From the NCBI GenBank assembly GCA_902729315.2, contig LR746266.1, positions 6,440,259 through 6,504,258 of the forward strand: a stretch of 64,000 nt of DNA, given 5' to 3'. Numbering within the stretch: position 1 is the first letter of the stretch; each line of letters starts with the position of its first letter. This DNA is from Spirodela intermedia (taxonomy: Eukaryota > Streptophyta > Magnoliopsida > Alismatales > Araceae). Positions 48,277 to 61,982 of the stretch are shown here, piece after piece. A program made the position numbers and the translations under genes. The notes below the pieces were generated by a model that saw only the letters and a program-made list of their open reading frames with translations, searched no databases and was not told the DNA's origin.

Positions 48277-51200
48277 TCAAGGTATCTGCATCTCCTCCTC
48301 GTCCACCATGTCGCTGGGCAGGTCCAGCCCGGGGGGGATCTTTCCGGGATAGTTCGTGGCCGAGGAGATCCCCGAACCAATCATGCTGCAGATTCACATC
48401 GCAAGGTCAGCCCCGAGAACACAAAAGCAGACCTCAGCAGCGACAGCTGAGGAGCACGTCAAAGGAGTCTGCAGGAGTTCTCACCTCCTGTCGACCAAGA
48501 TCATCGATCGGAGCTCACAGTTTGCGAAGCTGCAGGATTACGGGCAAAGAGGACGACCAGATTAAACGGCCAGACACAACTTTCAAACACAGCCAACCGG
48601 GAAGATCCATCACAAACACAATGATGTTTACTGGGATGAATGAAGATTAAACTACGTTCCGTAGCGCTGGCACAACATTCAGAATCAGCTCCACGCACAA
48701 CGTGACAAAAAAGCAATGTATACCACAGTGATGGTGGCGCAGACAACTACACAGTATGCTCCTGGCCAATGAATGACTGCTGAGTAACACTACAATCTAC
48801 GCATTGCATTAATTGTGCTGACCGTAACGTCATTGTTGGAATCTTTTTGTAGATGGAAAAACAAATAAAACACGTTGTTTTGCTCTCACTTCTGTCCCTG
48901 ATCACTGTGATGCTACGAAATTGTGATCACAACTACGGAATTGTCGATTCAGCTCTATCACATGTGTAGATTTTAACTTTCATGAAAATTCGACTTCAGG
49001 TTACCCATGCATCACAATGATTCAAAGGATTCTAAGCCTCCGAATTTGTACCTCTAACTTCACTATCAACAAATCTAGCTAGTGGAGCACTGGAGAGGAG
49101 TGTTTAGAGAGAGAGAGAGAGAGATTTAAGAACAAAGTAAAAGCTCACTGTTTGCTGATTTCTTCTTTGACTAATGGATGGCAGTCGTTCCCAAACTTTT
49201 GTAATGTATGATACAGGAATCCGCTATGCGTCACAATTGCAATTTCCTTTTCCTTTCTTGTCCATAGCCTGAGAAAAAAGACATGAAAGGACAACAAGAT
49301 CGTTTGACTTTGAGACTTATGAGGAAACTGTTATCAATAAAAAAACTTCAGAAACAGAATGTGAAATAGAGGACAAAACAATCATACGCGGGCCAATCTG
49401 TTTACTTTACAACAAACAGCCAATGAATTCAGCGAACAAGAAACGATAAACTGTAATTTTGCAATGAATGCCCCTTAAATGGAAACGTTTTAGTTTGAAA
49501 ACAGACCATTCAAGTTGCATACCTAGCTTATGAAGGCAGTTTTAGGAGACAAAAGAAGGGGCAACAGAGAACCTAAGCCCTTCGATCCCAGATTACAACA
49601 GAGAAGGATAACATCAAAATGTCCAAATATTATATACTTTTTGCCAACGAGTTGAAATTACTCTGGTGATTTCTTGTGACATCTGCAAAGAATAATACCA
49701 TGAAGACTATTTTCAAACTGAAGGCTAGGCCAGAAGAAAAATGAGACGGCATAAAGTCTCCAGAAAACGATTTCTGCAAAAGACAAATGAAAAAAGACGG
49801 GCAAATTCCTCCGTCAACAGCAATCCAACAGTTCCTGCATTTCAAGCATTGGCCAAGGTGCAGAACAGACAGTCTCAAATTTGGAATGATGAGAACCTGA
49901 GTTATTAATTTTATTAATTTAAGATGTGAAAGAAAGATTACTTCCGTGTCTAAAAAGTACTGAAATCTACATTCTTGGTTAATCAAGTGAGAAAAAGACG
50001 GATAATGGGAAGAAAGAGATTCAAGTTGTACAACGTTTTCACTTTCAAATTTAAGCTAATTTTTTAAAAAATCCTTTAACGGGATTTTCCAGAAAAAAAA
50101 TAAATATGAAGGTTTAGAAAAACCCAGCACCAGTTAATAAATTTGATTCCCCTAGCGGCAACATCTTCATTCGGTTCCCTAACATCAGCCTTCCAGAGAA
50201 CATCTTCATCATTTTCTATCTGGAAGAAAGAGATAAGCCGTTTAAGACACGTACCCAGAAAAATCAAAAGATATACAACCGGTCATTAATTCTTCATGGA
50301 ACTAAATAAATATAGGACAGAACTTACCAATGAAAAATCAATTGCAGGAAAAAGAAGCTGATACTCACTTATGCTTCTCCTCTGATCACATGGGTGCACC
50401 CCCTGCAGTCATAGATATTTTTAGAAAAGTCCATTTTGTAGAAATTGACAACTGGGCAGAAAAAATTACAATGCCATTGTACTATGTCTAGGCCCGTGAA
50501 AGGTATTATTTGACCCTAAAATATGCAGCAGCAGAAAACAGACAAATCTTGGACCAAAATATGGAATATGGGAATATGGGAAACGAATGAACTGCCATAA
50601 AATGCTGCCCCAATTTAGTCCAAAGGATAATTTTCAAAACATGTACAAAAAGTGCTGAGGCATTTATATATCGTGTCATTCTAGACATCCAGTTTTAATA
50701 AACTCACCAAATGTTCCCGGCAGTCTTCTACCGCCAAAAATGGTGGACAATTTAGACTTGAAATCGCAGAACGAAAACTACTCCCAGCATTGGCAATCAT
50801 TAAAGGAGCCACATTCACCCCATCAGAATAGTTTTCACCTCCAAAGGCACCAACAGCAGTCTGCATAGTTCTGTGAAAGTACATACCGATGTCAACAATT
50901 AGCACACATTCTCCAGGATGATAAATGGAATTGTAAGGACTAAAAGGAAGAAAATGAAGCTTCCTGTTAACAACTAACTGTTCACAATGACTTCACATCC
51001 GTGGGAAAATTCATCAAATTCTGCAACAAAGGCCAACAATAATATAAACTAAATAATAATAATAGGATATAACACCATGGAAATTATAAACAAGGATTCC
51101 TAGGATGAAAGAAAGTTGTAGAATGCACTGCCATCAGCAGTCCGACTAATTTCTCTAATAGTTTTGCGATGTATCTCCCTGGAGTCCTTCCTAGTTGCAC

Positions 51201-54200
51201 TCAATCTTAGGTGTGACCATTAACGGGGGGGCTTCCACACCCTGGTCATCATCTCACAAATCAAAAAGGTAAACTCAACACATTTTAAAAGAAATCATGC
51301 ATAGAAGACACTAGCATCGAAAATGTCGGTTACGATCAATAAAAGGCAATGCAGATCAACGCTTTACTTCAGACTTTCAGAAGCTCTGTCCCTTAATAAC
51401 TGAGACTTCGTAGAGCATGCAAGTACATCCACTCAAAAGGCAGTACCGAGAAGGAAAGAAGAACTTTAGTCATTCAAGAAAAAAAAAAATTAGATAAGTG
51501 GAGATAAAATAGCATTTATGAAATCAATGGACTCTTACACACGATTTAGATAAGCTATGAACTAGCTCTAATCAAGAAAAAGGCAATTGTAAAATCTCAA
51601 CTATAGGTGAATTAAAAATCACAACTATTGGAAAATATGATCCTGATAAGAATGTAAGTGTTGAAGATAAAATCGGATCTGGTACGCTGAACAGTGATGC
51701 CAGAGCCCGTAGAGAAAAAGTTATTTTATTTGAAAGAAACACAAAATAGCATTTCAAACGAAGTGGGGTCTGTTATTTATAACAGACCCGGAAGGTTCTA
51801 GACACATAGTGACATAACTCGGAATATACTAGACATCCCGTCAACAGTCAGAAACAGCTCCCCCGCATAAAATAATATATTTAGGAGCTTCAATGGCAAT
51901 TCCTCATAGTTTAAAGCACGAAGAGGAAAATCGTAGCATTTTCTTCATTGCCCCCCCCCCAACTCCATTTGGACCCAGACAAAAAAGAGATTTTTCAACA
52001 AAAAACATCAAATCTGTATACGGAGTTTGGCGTTTTTCTATTCCCTGTAAAAAAAATGCTGGCATGCAGGGCTCCATCAATCAATCAATTTTCCAGACAC
52101 ATACAACACTGTCCCAAACACTTCAAATACAATAACATTTATCCTATTTTGTGAGCAGTGAGATGGAAACTACCTAGAGCCTAGATGTCAGTTGCTACGG
52201 TTGACTTCACAGACATTTGAAGCCTAAGTGTAAATAGTGAATGCTAGAAATCTGATTTTAATAGATTGGAAACACTACTTTTCTTCCCTCCTCTAGTTTG
52301 TATATATATATATATATATATATATTGAACTTAAAAGATCAAAGATAGGCGTAAGCTGTACATTCTTCAGTACAAAGGAATAGCAGGAGCAGAGGGCAAA
52401 AAGAGAGCACATATCAATATCATTGGATTATCATATTCACAAACCTTTCTTGGAAATCAAACAGTTAACGTTCCAGTTGGTAGCCAGGCAATATAATTTC
52501 CATTTAACCGTTCTACAGGGTTCTAGAAAAGTGAAAATTTAGTACCCTTAGGGCTTGTTTCAACATTTTTCAAATTCCTCAAAGCTTCAAGCAGGCCCTT
52601 CGAAGGAAGTTACGACAAAGTTGTCACATACATAGCACTCGAAATATTATCCGGGAGGCAATCCATAAAATTATATTGTTTCTCAGTTAGATCCATTAAA
52701 ATATAATATCCAAGAACATAAAACATTTATATAAACTAACTGATCGTGAGACAATGATACACAAGCCACACAAGACAAAGTAGGACGATAGCCAATTAAT
52801 TGGGTGTTGTTGTCCTTCCTAGGATTAGACAGTCAACGCACAAAAAAATACATCCCGAGCTCAGTACACAAGCATTTTCCAAGATGAGTAACGAAACATA
52901 CTTGTTAAAATGGATACCTTAGAAGAGGAGAAGTAATGACTAGATCGACCTTCTTAGAAAGCCCACATGATTGAACATGCTTACGCAAGTTATCAACCTA
53001 TGTGATAGACAAACCGTTAATTCATATTGTCCCTTAAAAAATATCCGCGCATACAAATGATAAGGTTTTTTGTGCCAGCAAACAAAGCATTTAGATAACA
53101 ATTAACGGTTCCAAGAAATGTAAAGTAAACAAAGCATTTTGTGCCGCGTAAAGTAAAGGGTTCGCATGAAATGTGGTTCTACAACCCAAAATAGTTTAAA
53201 GAAAAATTTGAAGAGCCTGTGAATTCTTCTAAAGAGGTTGAACATGAGAGGGTCATGTAATTGTTGATGCGAAATTACATTCTGAAACCACAGTGAACAG
53301 GGAATGATAACATTTACGAATGCATAAGAAATATTTGTCTCCAAGAAACGAATGGCTGTTACAGAAAAACAAACGTCAAATTTCATGCATTGACAACATT
53401 CTGGAAAATAAACTTATAAACCGCATTCTGGAAATTTTGACCACCAAATAGAAATGTTTTTCCTATCTATGATCCACTTAAAACATAAAGAGATGAAAAG
53501 ATCCGGTAAGAGAGGTGCAAGACCATACCAACAACATAATGACCATAAAAACCTGTATTACCTGCTGCCATCCGAGAGGTGTAAGGTGAGCATCAAAAAG
53601 CACTGGAGATAAATAGGCCTTGTGGTCCTTTTCTCCTTCTACATTGTGAATTCCTTGTGCATGCCTTACCTAGGCACCCAATTAAAATCCTACGATAAGA
53701 ACCTGGTGAACCCAAACACATAAGAGTCTGGGACAGAAAGAAAGTGGATGCCACAAACCAGGTGCACGGTTTTGCAGCGGTGAGAAGGGAATAAACTAGG
53801 ACATGAAGCGCCATCCATATCTGCAAGCAAAAGGTAAGAAGTAAGGAAGGCGATTCAGAGGCAATTCGACAATCTCGGTCAGCATAAAACTCAACGGCAA
53901 ATAGTAAAGGAAATGTACAGTCAAAACAGATTACAAACAAAAGAAATCATCTAGCTAAAATCACGAGGAGACTTGAGTCTTTACTTCATGAACCGGCTTC
54001 CCGATTACTGTTATCTGCTGGTCCAAAGTGAGGCAAAGCAGGAGCACCGTCTTAACCCACTGGTAAAGCAGGTATTCACAGCCTGTCCCCCACAAAGCTG
54101 ATCGTGAGTTCTTAGATGGAATCCCGGGCAAGGAATAACCGAGCCAACACTCGACTACAGCCAGATCCTAGACGAGGTGAAGCACCTTATCAAGTGCAAC

Positions 54201-54875
54201 CCGTAAAATGGTCTCCAGGCGGTTCTTCCTTGCCGAAGGTAAATGAATCCGTAACCCGATGGCATTAAGGTTTCCGCGGAATAATGCCCATATGGCATCC
54301 TTTGCTTAGGCAGGAAATGGATTGGAGCTCATTAAAGTGTGGCAAAATGCTAGCGTCGTGTTTACGCTAATTTCAAGGCGAGGCAATGTTGGAGCCAACT
54401 CTGCTCTACGCATCATACCAAGTTGGGGGCCCAAGGGCTTCACGACGGTCTGAATTCAGCTTGTCCCAGCGATGCCAATGAACTAATTGTCAACGCGAGG
54501 CGGCTTTTCAGAGACGAAGGGATATTTATGAGGAACACTCCAATTCCGAGGAGAAGGAGAAAGAAAGAAGACTGGTTCGCCGGGGTGAAAAGACGACGCC
54601 GGGATAAATCAAGGAGAAGATGGAAAAACGAGGTGGAACTCCCCACCTGGAAAAGACGACACCGGCAACGATGAGGCAGCGGCGGAGAAGCAGATGAAGC
54701 GACGAGAGACTAGTGTCGTAGAGGAAGCGCGGGGCGGCGGGCGCAGAGCGGAAGCGTGGGGGAGAGGAAGGAGGCGGCGATGGACGACGCCGGCAGAAGC
54801 AGCGGTGGGATGACGATGCGGTGGGGGCGGGGAGGGGAGTGGGGAGTGGACGGACGGTTGTGGGAAAGACGGCAT
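48277..54875 (-). CDS. Phosphoglycerate-mutase-like protein (histidine phosphatase superfamily) with plastid-type leader
   Basis: Ten exons give 359 residues: 54875-54647, 53820-53759, 53669-53562, 52997-52918, 50870-50708, 50402-50328, 50219-50131, 49268-49149, 48529-48485, 48385-48277. Catalytic marks are LVRHAQG with the phospho-acceptor H100, and IVTHSGFLYHTL with the second histidine H283. Family blocks DAHLTPLGWQQVDNLRKHV, SPLLRTMQTAVGAFGG, CDQRRSISEYQLLFPAIDF and HFANCELRSMILVD match the plant PGM-like group, whose true substrate is not settled. Exon 1 encodes 76 residues rich in Ser, Ala, Pro and Arg and almost free of acids, like a chloroplast transit peptide. It splices in phase to exon 2, where a second Met (53818) could start a cytosolic form. 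The introns at 50871-52917 (2047 bp) and 53821-54646 hold no gene. Confidence 0.92.
52301..52325. repeat. (TA)n microsatellite
   Basis: About 12 TA units in the long intron of the phosphoglycerate-mutase-like gene. Confidence 0.9.
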
Positions 54876-55139
54876 CGCAGCAACTAACAGTGATTAAATA
54901 ACATGGGATGCCAATGAGAATTAAAAAAAAGAGGGCGACCGATTGGCAATGCCAATGAAGTTGACTGGGTCAGGTTAGATTAGATGGGGGCCCCTCCATT
55001 TTCCGTTGACGGGGTGCTTCTCATCTTGGCGCTGGGCTGCTCACCGTTTACCCGTGGGGGGGAGGAGTAGGGTTTGGCGATCGTGCGGCTGTCGAAAGCG
55101 TCCATTAGTCCCCTCCGGAGGCGGAGAAGGAAAGGGTCA

Positions 55140-55170
<31 letters not shown>

Positions 55171-57608
55171 CGGACCATTGCAGAAGAACACGGATTCGCT
55201 AGTGGGCACGGAGACCTCGGTGACGAAACCCCGCTACCTTGTCGCACGTCACGTCCAGCCGCTCCGGTGGCGGCATGGATGGACGGTGGCTGTAGCCGTC
55301 TAGTTCGATGCGACGTTCTCCCTCCCCGAGCTAACTTTCGAGCCTAGGCCACGGCGCTTGCTCCATTCTTGCTCCCGCCCCACCACCTCCATCGGCCGCA
55401 GTCGTCGGGGGCTTCCACGCCTTCCAGGAGAGTTCCAAAAGTCGAAGGGGCTTCGACTCCGCAGTCGAAATGGCAGCTTGCTTCCACTTCCCCGGCGCAA
55501 AGGCCGACTGACCGCGTTTGTCGAGGGCCGCCTTCTTCGCGCCGGATGGCCGCAGTGCGCCTCCGGTGGACCAGTTAAGTGCCGACCATGGCGCTCAGAC
55601 GCCCGATAAGGGAGGGGAGGCACCGGCGTTCCATACTCCCGCGAAGGGTTGACGACGGCTTGTCGACCATGCGGGCGCGGAGTTCAGTTCGGTCAACTAC
55701 AGTTCGAGTCTCCGACGCAGCCGAGCGGCATGAAGGGAGGAGAACAGTGAGGAAGAGATCCCCCCCCCCCTTCCCCCCCGTGCCTGCGTGTGCCGCCGAG
55801 CATGGGCTTCCCCCGTCATTTTGGAAAGAAAACCTAAAAGCAACGCGGGAAGCGGGGATCTGATGTTGTCCCATGTTTTATCTGCCTAGCCCGAATTCCC
55901 TTCGGCACTTTGGGTTCACTCCCGGACTGCACACCGTCGAGGAGAAGCCCTGTCCCGAGAAGGGGGGAGACAGAGAGGGAGGCATCTGGTCGTCTCCTCC
56001 GGTGTCATAAGCAAGCGGGGAGGGCCGCTGTTCCTCGCGCATACAGGTTTCCTTCTGCTAGCTGGCAGGCTGGCCGCATGCAGGTGTCGCCTCCTGCTGG
56101 ACGGGAGCTGGACGTAAACACGTGAAACGTCTAGGCCTCTTGTTGAACTATTTTTCTTCGATTCCGGCGGGTGCGCGACGGCCCTCGAGGCAGTAGGTGG
56201 GTCCTCCTCGAGGGAAGATTGCTCACTCGCATTCCCCTCGAACGGCGTCAATCCTAGGACCACTGCCTGACGGTCAATCGATCTGAGTGAGATGACCCTT
56301 CTGAACAAAGTCTCGGTACAGTGCGAGTGGACAGACGGGGTTGTGCCCGGTCCTCCGCCGCATTACGCGTCGACGGGGAAGGAGATTAAGCGTACGCGCA
56401 GGTCAGCATCTTTTCATCCTCGAAGGGGTGTTCCTCGCTCCTCCCCTCCCGACGGTCCCACGGACCGCGCATCCGGTGCCCCCCCCTCCCCCCCGCCCGG
56501 TCTCCCCGCGTAAAAACCTGGCCTGTAGAAATTTTCACGCCTCCCACGCAATGCTGAGGTAACACGGAGGAGGAAGTCGCGCGATCGTCGTCTGCGGCGC
56601 TGGGGCGCCGTCGCAAGCAGTTCAGGAACGCGAAAGCAGGCAGGCGTTCAGGGCCGACTCTACGGGCAGCTCATCGCGACGAGCAGCCGTAGCCCCTCCA
56701 TGTTCACTGGGCGAAGGAGCAGACGATCGGTTAGCCGTAGCCGTAGCCGCTCCATGTCCACCGTCCTCGCATGAGAACATCGCCCCCGGGCAGCGGCTTA
56801 TTTGCTTGAGGAGTTCAGAGAAGATCGGGCCATCCGGCGGAGCTGGACCCGTCGTCGAATGTTCCCGAGAGGGAGGGGGGGAACAGTGCCTACCTACATC
56901 TGATTCTGCGTCGCCCTCCGGCGGGCATGTGCGGGCACCGCTGTCCACCCGCGCGCACGGACAGGGGAGCAGCCCAAGCGGACAAATCTTACATTGCCAC
57001 CCCTGGATCCGGCGAAAAGGACACCCCCCTGCGCGGACTTCCTCCACAGAGGAAGATGAAGCCAGCCAGGCACCAAAAGCAGATTCCCTTTCGGATCCTT
57101 CCGGCTGTGGGGCCGCCCCCGCCCCCTGACTCTCCCCCCTTGCTCTCTCATGGAGGCGATGTGATGTGTGCGCCTGGCCCCCCGGCGTGCGAAACCGCCT
57201 CAATGCCCGCAGGCACGGCGGCGTCATCTCTAATTACCGGGGAACAATTGTCCCCCTCGAAACCATTTGCGCCTGTATTACTCACTGTCCATCGACCCGT
57301 CCGTCCAGCCTTCCACATAATAGATATATACCGGCATGCCCGCTGCAGAACCTCTCCCCCTCTCCCTCTTCTTCTTTCTCCTTCGTTCCCTTCCCTCGCC
57401 TCCCCTCCCGTTCCTCGGAGGTGTGCGCACACCTCCTATTGTGGGGGGGGGGTCCCTATTTCTTCCTCTTTGAGTCTCGCAGGATCGCTTTCCTCGCGCA
57501 CAGAACGGAGGCGGGTGATGGCACAGAATGCTGGAGAAGAGTAGGCGCGAATGTGACGGAGAGGGCGAGGACAGAGTTAGCGGTAGGTGAGTGAGAACAA
57601 GAGGCGAC
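54876..57608. other. Intergenic: divergent promoters of the mutase-like and bHLH genes
   Basis: 2.7 kb between two outward-facing start codons. It contains a CT tract at 55142-55168 and several G or C runs (about 55761, 56480, 57443). Many frames of 70-200 codons overlap on both strands, as expected in GC-rich DNA. None shows a family motif or exon pattern that I can support. The right end carries a TATA box and a CT-rich leader for the bHLH gene. Confidence 0.55.
57325..57330 (+). promoter_or_regulatory. Probable TATA box of the bHLH gene
   Basis: TATATA in GATATATACC, followed about 30 bp later by a strongly CT-rich leader (57355-57400). This is a common layout for a plant core promoter and 5' UTR. 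The box lies 284 bp upstream of the ATG at 57609. Confidence 0.5.
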
Positions 57609-59322
57609 ATGGAGCTGGACGACCACGCCTTCTTGAATGAGCTTCTGGCGATGAGGAGGGAGCCATGGGATGTCTCATTCCCCACGGCCCTGGGTGATCT
57701 CTTCTCCGCCGAGGGTGGTGGCTGCTTTGACTGTTGTTTCGACGAACCAGGCCCGATCTGCGCCGGCGCCGGAGGAGGCTTCGCACCCCTTCCCAACGCA
57801 ACCACGGCTGCATATGGAGAGGTAGGGGAGCCATCGGGGCTGACCTTTGGCTGCTTCAACCCCGCGGTCATCTGCCCAACTCCGCCCATATCTTTCGGGG
57901 GCAGGTTCCTGCCTGCCGTTCCCCCTGAGGTCCAGTCTTCTTGCTCGACGTCGACCACATCCAACCCGGGAGCGGCCCTTTACCCCCTCACCTCTTCGTC
58001 CAAGGAGGACTGTAGGCCGGATCTTGAAGCTGAGGAGCTAGGTCTGATGCACGGCGTTCACAGCCAGGGGCCCGGAGGCAGGGGCAATGTCAGCGGCCGC
58101 TTGCGAGACGAAGGCCCAGTCGTCTGCAAGGTGGAGGAGCTGAACCAGTTGTCTTGCGTCGAGGGCTGCGGCACCATCAACAGCAACGCCGCCATGGCAT
58201 TTCCCCTGGCGCCATTCGACGTGGGATCCTCCTCATCGTCAGGTCCCCAGGAGGGGAAGGGCCGCGCAAAGAAGTTAGACGGTCAGCCCTCCAAGAACCT
58301 GATGGCGGAAAGGCGCCGGCGAAAGCGCCTCAACGATCGTCTTTCCATGCTCCGCTCAGTCGTCCCGAAGATCAGCAAGGTACAGCATCAGCTGGCCTTC
58401 CACCTTTCTTTTCTTTTTTTCTTTCTGAAGCGCGGGGGTGATGATATGCTTTCGCCGAGTGGGTCCTGTTTCGGACGACATGATTGCCCTCTCGAAACCG
58501 GTCGCTTCTCATCTCCTGCCGCCGCAGTTGGCTTGGCTGGGGGACACTGGCTGTAGAGAGGGGAGGAGTCTGATCGTCATCTACGCTGCTTTGATGACTT
58601 ACGTGGGTAAGGATGTTTTCAGATGGACCGGACATCGATACTGGGTGACACCATCGACTACATGAAGGAGTTGCTGGACCGGATCCAGATCCTGCGGGAG
58701 GAGATGGTGGAGCATGGCGATGACTCCTACCCATCTTCCGAGGGGCCTCCGGCGGCGGGGCTACTGAGGCTCCTGAAGGACCGCCTCAGCCACGACGAGG
58801 TTCTCATCAGGAACACGCCAAAGGTGACCAACATTCATCCGCTTGCCGAGGTGGCTGCGTGAGAAAAACAGATTTCCCTCTGCGTTATAGTCGTGTAACG
58901 CAGCGCATTCGACCGCCGGTGAGCAGTTCAATGTGGAGAGGAGGGAGACGGACACGCGGGTGGAGATGTGCTGCGCAGCGAGGGCGGGGCTGCTGCTGTC
59001 GACGGTGAACTCGCTGGAGGCGCTGGGGCTGGAGATCCAGCAGTGCGTGGTCAGCTGCTTCAACGACTTCGGAATGCACGCTTCCTGCTCCGAGGTAAGC
59101 CCGCGAAGCGCACGCTTTCACGGTTATCGTTCTGGCGCCGGCGACGCAGGTGAAATTGCTCGGAGAGTTTCCACTGTGCTCGAGGAGGACTCTCCTCCAC
59201 TGATCTATCCTCCGTCTCTTTTCTTCTGGTTTAAGGACGCGAAGCAGAGGACCCTGGTAAGCACCGAAGAGATCAAGCAAACACTGTTCAGAAACGCCGG
59301 TTACGGTGGCAGGTGCGTCTAG
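57609..59322 (+). CDS. bHLH transcription factor, bHLH93/bHLH61 (ICE-related) subgroup
   Basis: Nuclear E-box-binding regulator. Four exons (57609-58379, 58623-58823, 58927-59094, 59236-59322) give 408 residues. The N-terminus [18 protein letters not shown] is the signature of this subgroup. The bHLH domain, at about residues 225-275, has basic region [17 protein letters not shown] with the H/E-R-R type DNA contacts, then helix 2 [23 protein letters not shown]-terminal ACT-like dimerisation region (about 325-408) includes [16 protein letters not shown] and ends in [11 protein letters not shown], as in Arabidopsis bHLH93. Related proteins act in cold response, stomatal lineage and flowering control; which applies here cannot be told. 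Introns 1-3 are 243, 103 and 141 bp. Confidence 0.94.
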
Positions 59323-61982
59323 CGAGCCAACTTGGGACGACGGTGGAGGAAAGGTGATCTGGTTCTGTGCAGAAAACAAGAAAATAATACAAGCCACCAC
59401 TTATCTTGCCGTGGGGGAAGAGGGGGGGAGCTCACTCGGTTGACTTGTCGGGGAGGGGGGGTAGAGAGATCACGAGAAAGAAAGGCGCGTCTTGAGGACT
59501 CATCTTTACATTGTCTGGAATGCTGACAGGGCACGACCTCTCAGTCTCGAAACTCGAAGCACTTGTGACTCTCAAACTCCGCCCTTTCCCCTTGTCTCCT
59601 TCCGCCTCCCTTTCCCTCTCTCTGTACATGCAGGACAACGAGAAAAAATTAGCTCCCGGTATACGTGCAAGAAGAGTACGAGAGAGCATATTCTATCCAG
59701 TGTGCGGCGGGCGATGGATATGGGTGCGGGAAGAGCAAATCCCGTGAAGGGTGGCGACAAGCCTACCGTGCCTTGTGCTGTCGGCGTCGGCGTACCCTTC
59801 CGGGGGTGGGTGGCGGGGTCTTCCCTACTACTTACTGTCCATGCCCGTGCCCGTAAACATGCATGAACGAACGCTGACGAGTCGTGCGGCGATTCTCGCT
59901 TCCGACAATCGACCTGACGCCGCCGCGAGGAGAGGGGTTGCTCTGCGAGAGCATGAAGCCGATGAGGGCACTCCAAATTTGGAGTTGAGCGGCCATTCCT
60001 TTGTTTCTTTTTTCTCTGGAATCAGGTGGAATCGTCGCGGCACCGCTGGAGATGAGGGCATGGCCACCGTGCATGCACGACGATGCCTCTGCGGCCAACG
60101 GCAGTGCCGACATCGCCGTCCCATCGGTGAAGTCCCCACGGTTTCTGGTGTCTCGCTGAGGGGGCCCGTCCGCCGTGGAGTCTCCCTGCGGCGGCGGCTG
60201 CACGCTCGCACCCGCCGGCGATGTGGTGGGAGATTTGGTGCACTTCCCTGTGAACATCCATCCCGTCGAGAGTTATGCTGTTCTGCGAAATCTGTTGCAT
60301 CAGGTTGCTGAAAATCGAAAATCGAAAACTCATTCAAAGCTGCGCGCCCAAAATTCTATCTCGGCCGCCTCGGAGTCATCCTCCCGTGCCTCTCCTCTTC
60401 CTTGTAGGTCATCGACTGTAAGTCAGTGGTCTCTGAAGGAGATCGGGATTGAAATTCGTGTCCCAACTTTCAACGTGCGTGATATCTACCAGAATCTCAT
60501 AGTTCCTCTCACAGCATTTTAGCATGCGCTCAGAACCCACTACACAAAAGCGGGTGCTCCGAGGAGTTCTACGGTAGAAAAGCATCTTCACTGTACTTGA
60601 AAACCCGAGAGGGCCGTAATACACGGGAATCAAGATTTGTTCCAGGACACCGAATCCCAACAACGTAGGCAGTCATCTTCTCATTAGACCCTATTGATGA
60701 TAACAAAATGGTTCGAATACCCACAGCGGAAGACAATACCCAAACAGGTTGCCCGCCAAGTATAGATGTGCCGAAAGAATCAGGAAAGTATGTATGTAGA
60801 CGAACTTGGGGTCTTTACATGATAAATTATATGAAAAACAAAGAAATGATCCATCATAATCTACGTGGCTTGTGAAAAGAACATTCGTTGAGGGGAAGAT
60901 GAGTTTCAGCATCATGTTGACTGAAAAGATGTAGCCACCTTGTAAGTGTTCTCCTTGAAAAGAACGTGTTTTTCACTTTAAAGAAAGCTCCCTAGCTCTA
61001 CCTCTAGACGTAGGCGGATTTCTTCTAACCACATAAATCTTGGCGCATCATTTCTTAGTACTTTTTATTTGTATTTTATCTCATCATATTCACATATTTG
61101 TCATTGATTTTTTAAGCACATTCATATTTGGTGGACAACATATTTTGCGATTTGTCCTCCACAATGTGTATATGTAATATCGTGTCAACATCAACACCTG
61201 GTATCGAAGCTCTATACGTGACATTTTATAAAGTCTAATGCTCTATAACAAAGTTTGAAGCGGCAAAATCTGATAACATGACTGAATTTGGTTTATGGCG
61301 TTGAGAGAGTGAAGACCGTCTTAATGAAACAAGGGCTTCACGATGTTCTTCACGTTCATCATTTCTTAAAAAATAACCTACTTGTGAGAGTTTTTTAACA
61401 TGATTCATCTCAGTCATCATCACTCACCTTTCTTACCTTTCTTTTTAATTAGACTCGAAAGTGATCAATTAAATTATGGTATGATAGTTGATGGAATAAT
61501 GTGCATCAATAATTGTAGACGTTGCAGTTGATTTGTGGGATAAATTAAAAGTGCCATATATGTCAACAGTATATTTTACAAATAAGTTGTATTTGTAAAT
61601 TAGAACTGTTTAATGTCAGTTCACTCGATGCGAACGAACCCATCTGACTGAGCTGCATGGGCTCCTTAAAAATCCTCGCGCGTTCTGGACTCTCCTCGTG
61701 AAGCGGACGGTCCGTCCATTTATTTCCAGAAATTTGCTGGAAACGGGGGATTATTCACATTCAAATACCAGGGGTCAAACGGGTGTTTCCCAAAACCGAT
61801 TCCGTCCAGCTCTCAATTATTTCTTCGTATTTACGGGACGAGGGAGGATTCTGTGGGCGGCGCCTTTATCTCTCCTTCGGGGGCGATTACCGCATCCAAC
61901 CCAGCGCCGGCTGCAGAGTGCCCTCCAGAGAAACTGTACGGTCGGTCGTGGCGCCGGCGACGGCGACGGAGGATCTACGTCT
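59323..61982. other. Intergenic: bHLH 3' flank and promoter of the 61983 gene
   Basis: 2.7 kb. The stretch 59323-60530 is moderately GC-rich with overlapping open frames on both strands and no recognisable motif. The stretch 60530-61660 is AT-rich and shows no gene. From 61690 onwards it becomes GC-rich again, with an open frame but no ATG before 61983. Confidence 0.55.

Noticed and set aside
56622-57544. About 200-codon frames on both strands upstream of the bHLH gene
   Set aside because: Both strands are open at once, which is typical of GC-rich shadow frames. The right part is better explained as bHLH promoter and 5' UTR.
59751-60530. Overlapping plus- and minus-strand frames of 100-186 codons downstream of the bHLH gene
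   Set aside because: Some parts look protein-like (for example HPVESYAVLRNLLHQVAENR), but stops interrupt every frame, and I could build no splice model or family match.
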